The notes beneath the pieces were generated by a model that was not told where the DNA came from, made no database searches, and worked only from the letters and a program-made list of their open reading frames with translations. A stretch of 64,000 nucleotides of DNA from Trileptium ribeirensis (taxonomy: Eukaryota; Nematoda; Enoplea; Enoplida; Thoracostomopsidae): NCBI GenBank assembly GCA_030248225.1, contig JASANE010028453.1, positions 1-64,000 on the forward strand. The letters run 5' to 3'. Of the stretch, positions 1 to 13,400 are shown in pieces. Every line of letters begins with the position of its first letter. The first letter of the stretch is position 1. Made by a program: the position numbers and the translations under genes.

Positions 1-1325
1 ATTATATGTAGTATACTACTTCGTTCAGTTACGTATTGCTAAAGTTCTTTACCCAATATGCAATTACTGTACCACGTTGCAGCGATGGTGCTTACGTACA
101 ATATATATGTAGAGAATGACAAAAAATACAAATATTTATTAATATATCGTAGCGTCCTAAGTGAGTTCAGACATCATGTTATTTTCCGGTTGAGTAGTTT
201 TTTGGTTGTGTTAGTTTGTTCCAACAGTATTTTCTACAATTATTAAACTTTAGTGTACATCATAATTATTTTTAAAGAATACTAATACTGCGCCATTCCT
301 GGATTAAATAATTCCGGAATCTTTATCTTAACACAGTTTAGAGAGCTTTCCTTTTTAAATATGAAACTAATGTATGCAATATGTAATTTCAATCACTGTA
401 TATATTTTGAGCTATTAATAAGTGTGCGCGTCCACCGATCTACCTGAGGCAAAATTAAAATCAACCACTGTGTTTTATCAGGAAAACTTATATATATCTA
501 GCTAAACCCAGTCGTTCCATGTCTATGATATTGTCAAAGGATTAAAAATTTTAGGCAGCAATACTATTGGATGTCGGACCTTTGGCATTGTGAAAAGCAA
601 ATAAACAGTATACATATACTTCGCTATCCGATGCAGTGAACCCGTGCACATCGATTAGGACAATTACTGCTGACATCAGCTTTTTAAGAAAAGTAATGCA
701 AAAATCGACGTTTTGGGGAAATACAGTTGGTTAACGTTGAGTAGCAACAAACACCAACGCCACAAGAAAATTTAAAATAATAAACAGGTTAATAAAAATA
801 TTCCAGTTAGTAACAAATTACTAACTGGAATAAACTACATTTGATTTGTCTTAAGTAGTTTTCACAACTGCAAGCAGATAATTGTTCTGTCGAATAGAAA
901 AAGTCCAAAGTGCGGTGTTGGTGGGCCTTTGCATCTTCCGGTGATTCTGGCAAAACAACAGGTGCCCACCGTCGGGGCAACCTGGCAAAGTTTTTGGCTT
1001 CCCCCGGAAACCACCCAGATGACATAAAAAATTGATAATTTTTTTTACGAAACACTTTCTGAAGTGAAAAATTTGATTAATTTCAGCAAAAAATCTGGTT
1101 TCAACCTCAATAAAGCGGTTTTGCACTGTTTCTGGGGCCATTCGTTAACAATTTCAGCGGTTTCGCCGAGAAATATGAAATTTCGACCCCCCCCACTTCA
1201 CGCAAACTGGTAAAATGAGGCGCCACAGTTCAGGCTTCCCCCGGCAAAATTTTCAGTGAATATAGAACCCAGAACACAAAACTGATTATTATTATTATTA
1301 TTATATATAACAATTTACTAATTAC
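1..1325. other. Intron sequence (part), family G repeat
   Basis: This is the intron after exon 15. About 960-1130 resembles 24866-25000: both carry an AAA(G/T)TTTTTGG core followed by a C run and a TGACATAA stretch. A TTA microsatellite sits at 1287-1305. No RRM-like exon is visible on the minus strand. Confidence 0.5.
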
Positions 1326-1498
1326 CTCCTTCCGTCGGTAGTTCCACGGTTTCCCAGGCTCGAATTCCGGAGGACCATCGTCGTCCAACTTACACTTAAT
1401 TCCAAGTGCCGAAAACGAGCCAACGAACACAGCTGCTGAATCTTTATTCGTCTCATTTACAGTTGATGTAGGTTGTTTAGGCTCAGCACCAATTTCAC
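1326..1498 (-). CDS. gw: GW182 exon 15 (EFEPGKPW motif)
   Basis: The acceptor GCATTTAG|GT is the only nearby AG that keeps phase with exon 14; the donor is AAGGAG|GTAATT. It ends DDDGPPEFEPGKPWNYRRKE. EFEPGKPW is the diagnostic motif of the silencing region in animal GW182 (identical in Drosophila). The next exon, phase 0, is not seen and should lie below position 1. Confidence 0.88.
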
Positions 1499-4400
1499 CT
1501 AAATGCACAATACTATTGTAGGCATTGGTATTGGGATTCCAGCGAACAGTGGTGGGATCAATTTTGCAGACACTTATTATTCGTGTGCTGATAAATGAAA
1601 CGACACAATTCCAAAAAGATGAAAAATATCCGAATGCTTTACCATCGTGAAAAATATGGACCAGTTATGGATAAAACATAATCTTTTATGTTTGCCACAT
1701 AAAAGTTTGTTGTGACTAAGCATAAATATACCTAGACAGCATTTAGTAACATAATAATCAGTTATAGCATATTTTCAGGATCCCCTGCCACCACATTTGC
1801 ACCTATTAGGGCTGTCAGAAGAAAATAGAAAACTCGTTTCTCTGTGCGGCACACTACACACAATAAACTGTTGGAAGATTTTACCTACCATGTATGAAAA
1901 CGTAAGTAGCTGACGTTAGGCATAATATATGTAGAATAACTGTAAAAATCATACAATACGAAAACATAAATCTATGTAATATGTACCGGTGTCAGGCCAC
2001 CCTCCACCAGGTTTCAACCATAAATCGACATTGCTGCTGATCATCGACATAGGATTGTTGCCGGTGCCACCGTTAACAGCTGTCGTAGCTGTAACAGCAG
2101 CCGACGACGAGCAATTATTCGCTGTTGTACCACGATGCTGTTGAATTGTAAGATCTTGAATTCCACGCTCGAATTGAAGCAGTTGCTGATCATTATTTGG
2201 TGAATTCGGAGTTGCATTCGATTTAGTTGCCGCAGTTGGAGTGATTGCACGACTAGCACCCATTTTCGTTTGCTGACGGTCGTCTTGTCCATTGCTATTC
2301 GCATCGGAAGCATTTAACGCATTAGTGTTACCAACAGTGCCGGTGTCTCCCCCGGTATTACCCGTTCTCCAATACTGAAAACATGTTTGCACAGAATCAA
2401 CCGAACATCTATCCTATCATCTGCAAGCAAGCATTCTGATCGCGCATAACACTTATTTATTTTCATTAATCCAATTAGAAACTATGGACCAAACCAAAAT
2501 GCAACTAATTCAAGGTATTTAATGTTTACGAAATACGAATTCATGTTCAACTCGTCAATTCTCGTGACTTGTACATTTACGCTAAAATACATCCCAGTTA
2601 CTCGTACATCGAGTGTGAGAGTTTATTCAATTGCAACCGAGGCTAACATGCATTTGTGCCAAAGATACATTTAAAAATTCAAAAATCTACACATTTTCCT
2701 ACCTCCTCCACATGCAACTATAAAATCACTAACTATACGAAGGACTACTAATGAATAAGAGTTCTAAGTCTCTTTGATAGTAAGCACGGCACCTTTACAC
2801 CGATTCTCGCAATATAAATAGAGAATACGCTAAAAACTATTAATAGTGCAAAACCGAGCATTGCAAGCGTCCTTCAGCGTGACTGAAGAGCAACGACATG
2901 ACCAGTGCTAGCTAAAGCAATGAAACCCCCGCGTTTTGGCCTCGTTGCAAATCCTATCGGTAACCCGCATCAAACAAAACATCTTCGAAGCCAAAATTTT
3001 TAAATTTTAATTTTTCGGTGCGTATTTTAGACTTAGCTCACAGTTACAAAACGAATGCCCTCATAAGCCTGCCTATACTGCGGTATATAAGCTTTGCAAA
3101 TTCCCGTGTTCGTCACATTATGCCTCGTGTTAAACTAAATCCAATATTTGAAACAGTCAGCGAAGCTAGCTGAGTTTCCACTGATGCCGCTAGGGGAAGA
3201 CTGTGAAAATTTGTGTTTGTGAGTTTCTATCACGCATAACTCATCTTCGGAGGGCTGGAGTTGGAAAAATTTTTTATTCGATGGCAGAAGTACTGAGAAT
3301 GTGCACTTTAGTTGAATGCGGGAACCTCCGAGTCCATGTTCGGCGTCAAAATGGCAAAAACACGTTTTAGGGTTCTCTGGAAATGCTATCCATACGGGCA
3401 CCAGTCTTTCGTAGCCTAGCCTAAGTCGATATGCTGTATGTGGGTATCACACAGTACCGCACAAATTAGAACAAAAGTAGCACCGGCAATAAGTTTCCCA
3501 TGCCCTAAAACCACCAGGTGCAAACTATCAGCCTCCCATGACGTCACAATCAATTAGGAAAATTGGGTAGAAAAACCAAATGGTGCGCCATATCTCCATA
3601 CCATAGAACCGTGGGTCGCAGAGCTAAACCAACACCACCGATGAGTTTCCATGCACGAAAATTTCCAAGTGAAAGTTTTCAGTCGCACAGGACGCCAGAA
3701 CAAAACTGTGTTTCGAGTCGACGAACCGCAAGGGTGCCATACCTCAAACTCCATAACTCCAAAACCGGAGCCTTAATCGAAAAACAAAGAAAGATGCATG
3801 GGCATTTATCTCTCTACTATGAAATAAAACCAACCAGAGAAAAAATTCGAAAGCTACGATAAAAATAACCTTGCTTCCGCGAAGGGTACTAAAATGGGAT
3901 AAAAATCTCATTCGAATGAGCCCAAGATCATGAAAATTGGTTAAATCATTCCTGAATTATGGCCAATCACATGCACAGACGGAATTTAAAAGCTTTTATC
4001 CCTGCAACACAAGATCTCCGCTACGTTACACTACGCTCTGACAAACGCAAAGCCTGATACAAGAGATGATTACACAAAACGACCACTTGATGAAACCACA
4101 CTGGCTCCGCTTCACTTTCGTTTGCGAGATACTGGTTATTAAGTGTCCATAAATTCATGATTTTTGTATACAACTAGTAGGCAAAACCCTATACGGTAAT
4201 AAAAACACTAACCCCAGACAAAAATATTGGAAAAAAAATAAAATGTTAATAATGCGTGCTTAATTGCTATGTGAAGCGGGGTTGTCGGTGAAAAATGCTT
4301 TTACGCTAATAATGAAACACCGAGGCAATGCGTTGCTTTGAAAAATACGTTTTTTCTTAATTTACTGGAAACAAGTCGTTGGCCATTGCGGTAGACAAAT

Positions 4401-7400
4401 GTTCTATTGTTTTCAAATTAGTACGGTGTTATATGGTTAATAAGTAGCCGTTGTAGGTGTAGTATATATAAATAGTAATTATTTCAATTTTTAATACAAT
4501 CCGGGTAATAGCCAATCACTGTACCTATCGATAAGAATGTCTAAATAGCGCTTCTATTGAAACATAATGCACTTACACCAGTGAGCAATTTTGACTGAGG
4601 CTGTGCTGTGACTGTAGTATTATCGCCACCGCCACCGGTGCTGCTGCTCACAGGAGTTCCTGCCGTTGATGTATTTCTAAAGTACATTGTATTTAAATAT
4701 TATGTAACCAAAAATTAATTTCAGCCAGGCATTTCTTTAAACAGCGTATTCTTATCGCTAAAACCATGAACCAACTAGATTTAATCACCGCCCACAATTA
4801 TTGCGCCGCGGTAATATCAATGGTGATAAAAGTGATAAGCCATTAAGACAACCTTACATTCATTCCGTTGAGTCGACTAGAGATAGCATTTGTTCGGTCT
4901 TGGTGCTATCAACCGAAACAACTTAACTTTAACAACTAATCCTTGATACTTTTTCCACCATCCTCCATATAATTTCAGCGTCAAAGCTCTATCGAGATTG
5001 CTGAGTGTAGTGAAGCATCCGCACACCTTCGGCCTTTGCGTGCACAGCCAATCAGGAGGAGCCATACTCCCATTCCCACGGAACCGTGGGTTACAATACA
5101 ACTAACATCACCAACGAGTCCCCCATGACGTCCAAGTGCAAGCTATCCGCCTCCCAGGGTGTCAGAATAAAGCTAGGAATTTTAGGACAAGCAATTACGG
5201 TGGCACAACACCCTGGTAAGCATGGAACCAAAAACCAAACCGGCCAATGAGTTTTTCATGCCCGAAAACTGCAAGTGAAACTTTTCAGCAGCCCCGACGC
5301 CAGAACAAATTTTCGAATTTTGGGTCGAGGAGCCACGAGGGTGCCATACCGCAAACCCGATAACTCCAGAACCGGAGCTATAATCGAAAAACAAAAAAAA
5401 AGGCATCGGCATTATCATTTTACTATGAAATAAAACTAACCAGAGACAAAATTCGAAAGTTAAGATAAAAATAACCTTGCTTCCGTGAATGGTTATAAAA
5501 TTGGGTAAAAAACCCTCATTTTGACTTCTGACCAAGGAACCAAACCTCAAATCAAATGTTGGCATGTAGTAAATCGATTATGCCTGTTCGAATGAGCCCA
5601 AAATCATGACAATCGGTTAAGTTATTCCTTAGTTATGGCTGATGACACACACACGGAATTCAAAAGCTTTCACCACTGCAACCCACAATCTCCGCTACGT
5701 TACACTATGCCCTGATAAAATGACATCCGCTTGGATAAAACTATGAAATGCTATTCTGTGTATCCGCAACGGATTGAAAGCGATTGTCCGTTATGTTAAA
5801 TTTACTGTTAACCAGTAGTACCGGTAAAATCCAATTCAAGTTGCTGAGGCAAACTAGCACCTATCTGCAAACAATTCGGAGACTTGGGAAAATTTGACCC
5901 AAAATTATATTTTTCAGCCTAACGTATTTGATGGCAGCTACAAAAAAAGACGCTATAAAGTTATATGTAGTAGAACGCAGATATTACCTTTACACAATAA
6001 GTAGTAATGTTGAGGTAGATGAATTACTAACTTTTAAAGCGAAGAAAAATAAAAAAACGAACCAAAATTCTATTCTCAAACCAACACAAAAGCACAGAAA
6101 CGTCATATGCCCCAAATAGGGGAAACAAATTTTCAACGACGCGAATAAAACGAGGCGAGCGCACATTCCACTGAAGGCACTAGGGAGAAAATAGTGAAAT
6201 TTTTTTTGCCTGTGGATTAATTCATAAGTCATTTTCGAATGGACGAATATCGACACATTTATTGTTCGATATCAAAAGTGATGAAGATGTTCCCTGTAGT
6301 TGAACTCTAACTGCTCCGACCCCATCGTCCGGGTCAAAATGACAAAAACAGGTTTTCAAGGGTTCTTTGCCAAAATCTGGCCATACAGGTTTAGTGCTTT
6401 GCAGCCCATATCTCGCGACACAGGCTTCGCATCGAAAAATGGAGAACAAATGAGTATCAGCTCATTGAAATCTACAACCTTGATTACCATGAGTTTTTGT
6501 GGGACCACTAAGGGCCCGAATGCTTCGTCGAACCTTTGCCAGAAATACCCGATTTTTCAAATTTCACGGTATCAATGCTTGTTTTACCTGACAAAGAGTG
6601 CTTGTCAAGTTATCAACCACGCTGAATATAATGATTTTGCTATCCAGAGTCCAACTTGACTATATTATACCTTTTCAAGGGATTTCAAGTATTTGACGGT
6701 CAATGAGTCGATTTTCAGTAGTTTGTTACATGGCATCAAAAATAGTTCATATAGAGGTTTTCGGTACGCTTAACGCAATGATTTGGTTATTTAAAGTCCA
6801 GAGTGAATATTTAGAGAATTTTCAATGGGTTTATGGTCAATGAACCAGGTTTCCAGAATGTAGCGTCTTGAGGTGTTTGGTTACATGTTGAGTTAAGGCC
6901 ATCAAGAATTGTCTATATAGGTTATGAGGTATGCTGAATACTATAGTTTGGTTACCTAGAAACGAGCACTCGATGAGCCGCCTTTTCCGATGGATTTAGG
7001 GTCAGTGAGGCCTCGGATTTTCGGACGTTTTAGAGTGGTATATATATACATCAAACACGACCTATTATAGGTGATTAAACAAAATGATAACTTAAAAATT
7101 AACCACGCTCCGTGAGATACTGGTATACTTGCATAAATATACAGAACATTGAACATAAAACTCAAAAATGTAAAAATCGAAGCAGCAATATGTTCAATAC
7201 TCAGATAGACGACTCCTTCGGTGACAACATTGCAACGCTGAAATTGTAAACATAACAATAATTATTAGTGCATTTCATTTTTCTAAACAGTGTTGTTACT
7301 TACGGTGTGAGTGGATTAAGATTCGCAGCTTGAGACATAATAGTATTTTGAAATGATTTAATGTCCGATTGATACTGAGCAATTTGTGCCTTGATTCGAG

Positions 7401-10400
7401 CCACTTCCAATTGTTGCACTTCGTTTAACGGCGTTGTGCCAACTTTTTGCAAGTGCTTAAAACGAAGAAAACACATCAAAATAAACATAAAACATCCATT
7501 AACACAATTAACTTTGTCAAGCATCAAACGCCTACTCTTCATTCCGTCCGTGTTTGAACAACGGCCTAGTGGTTGTGCTAGATAGAATTATAATACGCAA
7601 CTGCTATTTACTTCTCTCAATTATTGTGGAGTGTCCGGGTACTTAGTCTGTTCTGGCTTTTACTCTACTGTGTGTCCCTGGTTTAATATCACCTGAGAAA
7701 CTTACCGCTTCGTTCCGTGCGCTAAAGTGGTTAATTTAATAAATGCTATTCAGAATTGTTAAATAGACTAGAAAAATCAATTTAATTGCTATTAACATCG
7801 TTCAGAGACGCCTTGGCTGCGTTTCCAACGTGAATTAGTAGCCATTTAATGTCTGCTTTGAAATACAATAAATTTTGACCCTTGCAACCCGGGTGTGCCC
7901 CATTATGGCCCAAGAACCCCACATATCAGAAAATTTCAGAGAATAGAGAAGGCCTTTTACGTGCTCACTTAAAGAACCATGAACCACCCTGTCCAACATT
8001 TGGCATAGAGAGAAGTTGCTGGTTACGATTTCAAAGATCAATATACACGTTTTTGCTAACAAAAGCTGAATTTAACCACTTAACAGCTTCTACTATTGCA
8101 ATTGTTGAGGTTTCTCCACAAGCTATTCAACAAATCACAGTACAAAAAGGCAAAACCAGACCGCTAGAAGCATTAGTGATAATAACAATGGAGTCATATA
8201 CCCGGGACGTAATATTTCAAATTGAATTGGAACCAAACCAGAAAAATTTACATACAATAAAAATCGCTTTGAAAATATGTTAGCAAGTACGCACGCTATG
8301 CTTTAGTAACTTGGCAAGTAAGATCCATCGTACTTGGCCGTCACAACATGTCAACGCATGTGCTATAGAAATCGTTGAAATTTTTGCTGTAGCAGAATAA
8401 ACAATACATCTCAGTAGTACCGAAGTATTTGGCTTCTCAAAGTACAGAGAGAAGTCACAGACATTTCAACCAAATTTTATCCTACTCCTAGTTCATGCTT
8501 CAAGTATATTATAGAGTGGCTAAAACAGGCTAATTTTTCTGTTTTGACCAAAGTTAGGCGAAAATTCGCTAAAACATTCCCTATTAATTATTGTAGCCAG
8601 TCATTAATTTGCTAATAGACGTTTTCTCACAGTTTATGATTCTCAGATCAAATGGTGCCGTCATCCGTCAATTGAATTAGGAGCAGTCGCTCCCATCTAG
8701 TTGTGGTGGTCTTTCTAGTGAAGCCTCCATCAGCTGTTTGGAGAGACTACTGCGTCTACTATGGTCATGCTAAAAGTTGAAAAGCAAAAAGCTCGTCCAG
8801 AGCCGTTTTATATATATCGCTTAAAAATTGATATCTTACGTCAAGTTCACGTTGAGCTTGTTCGAGTTTGGGTATGCGCTCGATAAGTTGATTGAGCAAA
8901 AGGAGCATCGGATTCGGAAGCGGCTTGTTGAGCAAATCGATGCTGATATAACCGGCGCTCACAGCTTGACGAAGGCGACTGGCAATTATCGATGTTATGA
9001 TCTAAAATCATCCAAAACAAGCAATACATTAATAGCAGCAAAAAGATTACAATATACGGTAAAATTTCTGTTAACAAGATACCGGATGAAATAATAGATA
9101 TTAACTATATGAATTTAGCTAAAATTTAATTCTTAGTTATCATGGCAAAGCTTCCCCCCTCAATAGTCGATTATTTTGTTTCTTTAAGCAAAAGGCTAAG
9201 CCTAAGCCTAGACCATTATTAAACCAACTTCAGCCTGGTTCACCATTAAAATAAATTTTCTTCCCTATGGTGCTCATTTAAGTTCCGTTGCATACCGCCA
9301 AATCAACCGCCACTTCATAATGAACCCACATTCGGAACTGTAGTAGAGTAATTTATTTTGCTACGTAATCACAAACTTCATATAAAAGCAAGCAGAAACT
9401 ATAATTGTTGGCAGATAAGAATTCTAAATGCAACAATACGACCACTCCTCTTTTAGTCAACAAATTATTGGGACTATGATATAGGCTATCGAATATCGAA
9501 TGGTGGGTACCTCTAATTTTGGGTTATTGCTACTACTGTTGTCTGTTCGATCGCCGTCCTGTCCATTTTGTTGCGTCGGCGGATGCTGCTGTTGCATTCC
9601 GTTTTGTTGCTGCTGTTGCATTCCGTTTTGTTGCTGCTGATTCATTGTGTTCGACGTATTGCCGTTCATCATCATCATCATTTGCTGTTGTTGCTGCTGC
9701 GGTTGATTGTCGTTTAGCGGAATGTTTTGGTTGTTATTATCGTTATTGTGACGTACAATGCCACTAAGTGCGCTTGAAAGACCATTGTTGTTGGTGGTGT
9801 TGCTAATGCCAGGTGTTGCTGACGTCGTTGGCGCATTTGCGATCCCGCCGCCACTGTTTGGAGCAGAGAAATCGTCTAAAAATTAAGCAGCAAACGTAAA
9901 ACAGCCAACTATGTTTTTTACTTTATCCACTCAAGCTCGTACCTTTGTACTAATCTCGACGATCTGGTTCAAAAATTATCCATTTCTTCCAGATTTATGC
10001 CAAAAAACCATACTCGATTTTTTGGATTCCCAGTGGTCTCCTCCACCTTGGTACCTTTTGGAAAAATTGTTTTCTCGATAACTTTATATATCATTCGTTC
10101 CGCATTGTAAAGCTGAGTCGAATGGCAGTAAAATCATCTGGATCGGTCAACGGGTTATCTCTGTGTATATGAAATGCTAGACCCGGGCCTAAGCCGAAGT
10201 CATTAATGAAAACCCAGAAAATCAAAATAGTCATAAAAGTGACCGAAATGAATATTTTCTGAACCAGCTGGTCGAGCTGAGTCGAATTGTACTAAAATAA
10301 TTACGATATCTTCAAAATTAAGTAATTTGAACCCGTGGAGGAGCTAAATGAAAAAACTTCAATATTAAACCGGATTTAATGCGTATGCGAAATACTACTG

Positions 10401-13400
10401 ACAGCGAAATTCTAAACAGTCGCTCAGTCACAGCACTACAGCTGGGCTTTGCAAATTGGGAGGGGGTGTCGGGGTACTGGAATTTTCAGTTGCGTTCCCC
10501 AGGTTTATCGGCTTTTAACAAATTTTTTATTTCCACTCGGAAAAACATCCCCACGAGTACATGAAATCTGTACTAACATTCCGTTCTTGAGCCAAAAAAT
10601 TGTCAAATTTTGTTAAAATTTGCTTCAAAATAGCATTTTCCCGTCGTAAAACACAATATATACAATATAGTATATAACTATCGATATTGCAGAACGTAGT
10701 GAAGTATAGGTACACCTACGCCTTTTGCGTGCACAACCAATCTGATCTCGACAGCATACGTCGATATGCTACACGTGGATATCACAATCACGCACAAGTT
10801 GGAACAAAACTAACACCAGCAATAAGGCTCCATACCCCAAACCCCCCGAACTGCAAGCTATCAGCCTTCCAGGACGCCACGCTAAAATTCGGAATTCTGA
10901 ATCGATGAACCATGGGTTTGTCGTATCTCAAACCCCATGAACCGGAGCCTTGATCGAAAAACAAAAAAGGCACTGGCATGTATGATTTTACGATGAAATA
11001 AAACCAACCAGAGAAAAAATTCGAAAGTTAAGATAAAACAACCTTGCTTCCGCTAAGGCTACTAAATTGAGGTAAAAACCTTCATTTAGACGTCTGATCC
11101 CGAAGCATAGAGACGCTATACCCATGGAACCATGGGTATCAGAGTAAAACCAACACCGGCAATGGTTTCCGAGTCCCGAAACCCCCAAGTGTAACTTTTC
11201 AGCCGCCCAGGACGTTAAAATAAGTTTTCTAATTTTGGGTCGAGGAACCACGAGGGTGCCATACCTCAAACCATATAAATAACTCCAGAACCGGAGTCTT
11301 ACTCGAAAAACCAAAAATGGCATTGGCATGTATCATTTCACTATGAAATAAAACCAACCAGAGAAAAAATCGAAAGTTACGATAAAAATAACCTTACTTC
11401 CGTGAAGGGTACTAAAAGCCCTCATTTTGACCCTTGAAACCGGAACCAGAACCCAAATAAAAAAACGCTTGGGAATGTACACGGTAAATCGACTTTTCGA
11501 ATGCGACCAAGAGCTCAAGAAGAACCGGTTCGAATAAGCCCAACATCATGAAAATCAGTCAAGTCGTTCCCGAGTTATCGCCGATCATAGACACACACAG
11601 ACGTAAATTAAGTTTTCACGCCTGCAACACCCAATCTCCACTACGTTCTGGTAACAAAATTGAAACCTATAAATAGTATTATGAATGAAAGGGGTTCAAA
11701 CAATGATAATCTATCGTTGCTACGTACCGAAAGAGTAAACAGGCAATCCACCGTTGGTTATTGGGCCACTACTTCCACCGCCAATCATTCCGTTTGATAG
11801 CTGTGAGCCACCCGGTGCGCTTTGCTGCGACTGAAGCGGCTTAGTGCCAGGTGCTAAACGTTCCAGTCCTGGCGTGAGTGGTGTAGCTGGATTTGAGCCA
11901 AAAACATCAGACTCCGGAGCCGTTTCGCTACTCTGAAACACGACGAAACGAAAAATTGTTACATCAAGTTACGATGACAAGCCATGTTACAGGACCCTTT
12001 CGGTTATGCCGTCGCAATTTACATTGAATTAATCCGCGAACAGAGACGAATCCTAATTGAAAACTAATAATCGTCGTGGAAATGTTATTGGTCGATTGCA
12101 AATCACTACTTCTGGGCTAGCAATGAATCGACCCCTTTCCTGTTTGTTCCCTAACAATGGATGTAGATTCGACATCGGTTTTACAAAATAGGATAGTTGG
12201 TGGGCACAGCTTAAATTTAGTCGCGCATAACTAAAAACTAGTAGTTTGTTTGATAGTTAACAAAGGGATGAATTCTGCGTGTTGAATATAAATCGCCAGG
12301 GCGATTGTGGTGATATTGCAATTTTAATGCATTGTGGCAACGCAGGTCTATTTAAATGCACCATTATGGGTAAACCCTGCGACGTCCAAAACGACAATAG
12401 CAACAGACCATTCACAACAACACAGAAGCCGAATTGCCCTATAAAAATCTCAGTGTCGCAAATACAGACCGAGCGGTTATGGCTATATAACTGCTTTACT
12501 ATATTGCGCGTCTCATGAGCCCCACAAAAAACCCATTTCGAGCCAAACCCGCAGCTTACCACTTACAACTCAAAGAGGATGAATCGCACTACAAAATAAG
12601 CCCAAATTCACAAATATAGCTCGAGAGATTATAGATATATATAATCGCTTTCGTTAATTTCGGGGTTCAAGGACCTATTGAAACTCCTTTTCACCCAGAT
12701 CATGAATCCTAAAACAACCATCCGGAGCCACTTTATATACGAGTAAACGTAAAAACTACAGAAACTGAGCGTAGGCAAAGTATTATATATCTTATTTGTG
12801 TATATATACATTTATTTCAACTAAATATATAATCAAATTAAAATAAGTATATATATCACGTTTTAGGCAAGTGGTGTCAAATCCACCATACAAAAAGCAT
12901 GCATGATAAACCGCCACATCTAGTTAGCATACACGATAAATTTTTACATCTATAAAAGTCGCATATTCATGACCAGCAACATCAAAAACCCCGGAGCGCA
13001 AAAAATTAGCAATTCTTGAGGAGGTTTTAAAGTTGGATAAAATTAAATTATTAGCATATACGCCAAAAACTTTACAACTATCATATTCGTGATCAGCGAC
13101 ATCAAGCTCTTCAGGCCACTTTAAAAACTGTCAAAAAATCACATAATTAACTAACATATTTTTAATATCATCGAATAGTAATGAGCAGATTCGTAATAAA
13201 CACGACGAGATGCATACGCACCTTTTACTCTTATTCATTGAAAAATATGCAATTTTTGTTTGAAAATGCTAAAAATAGGCTAACACGCATAACTAATTAG
13301 TTAATTACTAATTAACTAAAACCAATTTTGACAAAAACTATCTGTTGAACATATAGAATATAAGGCCTTTCAAACAAGAAAATTTATTACAGTCGACCCA

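Larger units (their letters stand above)
2375..4576 (-). other. GW182 intron 13, filled by dispersed repeats
   Basis: The intron holds a family F copy (about 3160-3425) and a family C copy (about 3430-4065). 2375-3150 shows no recognisable feature. Confidence 0.6.

Noticed and set aside
807..1141. Two overlapping minus-strand frames as candidate next GW182 exon
   Set aside because: Neither resembles the RRM or silencing-domain sequence expected after EFEPGKPW, and both overlap a family G repeat.
1509..1574. Longer form of exon 15 using an acceptor near 1573
   Set aside because: It would break frame with exon 14; the acceptor at 1499-1500 keeps phase.
7882..8283. Plus-strand 133-residue frame in intron 11
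   Set aside because: No recognised domain, no splice or promoter context, and composition resembles the surrounding AT-rich DNA.
9519..9767. Plus-strand Ala/Phe/Val-rich open frame
   Set aside because: Shadow of the Q-rich exon 10 on the opposite strand.
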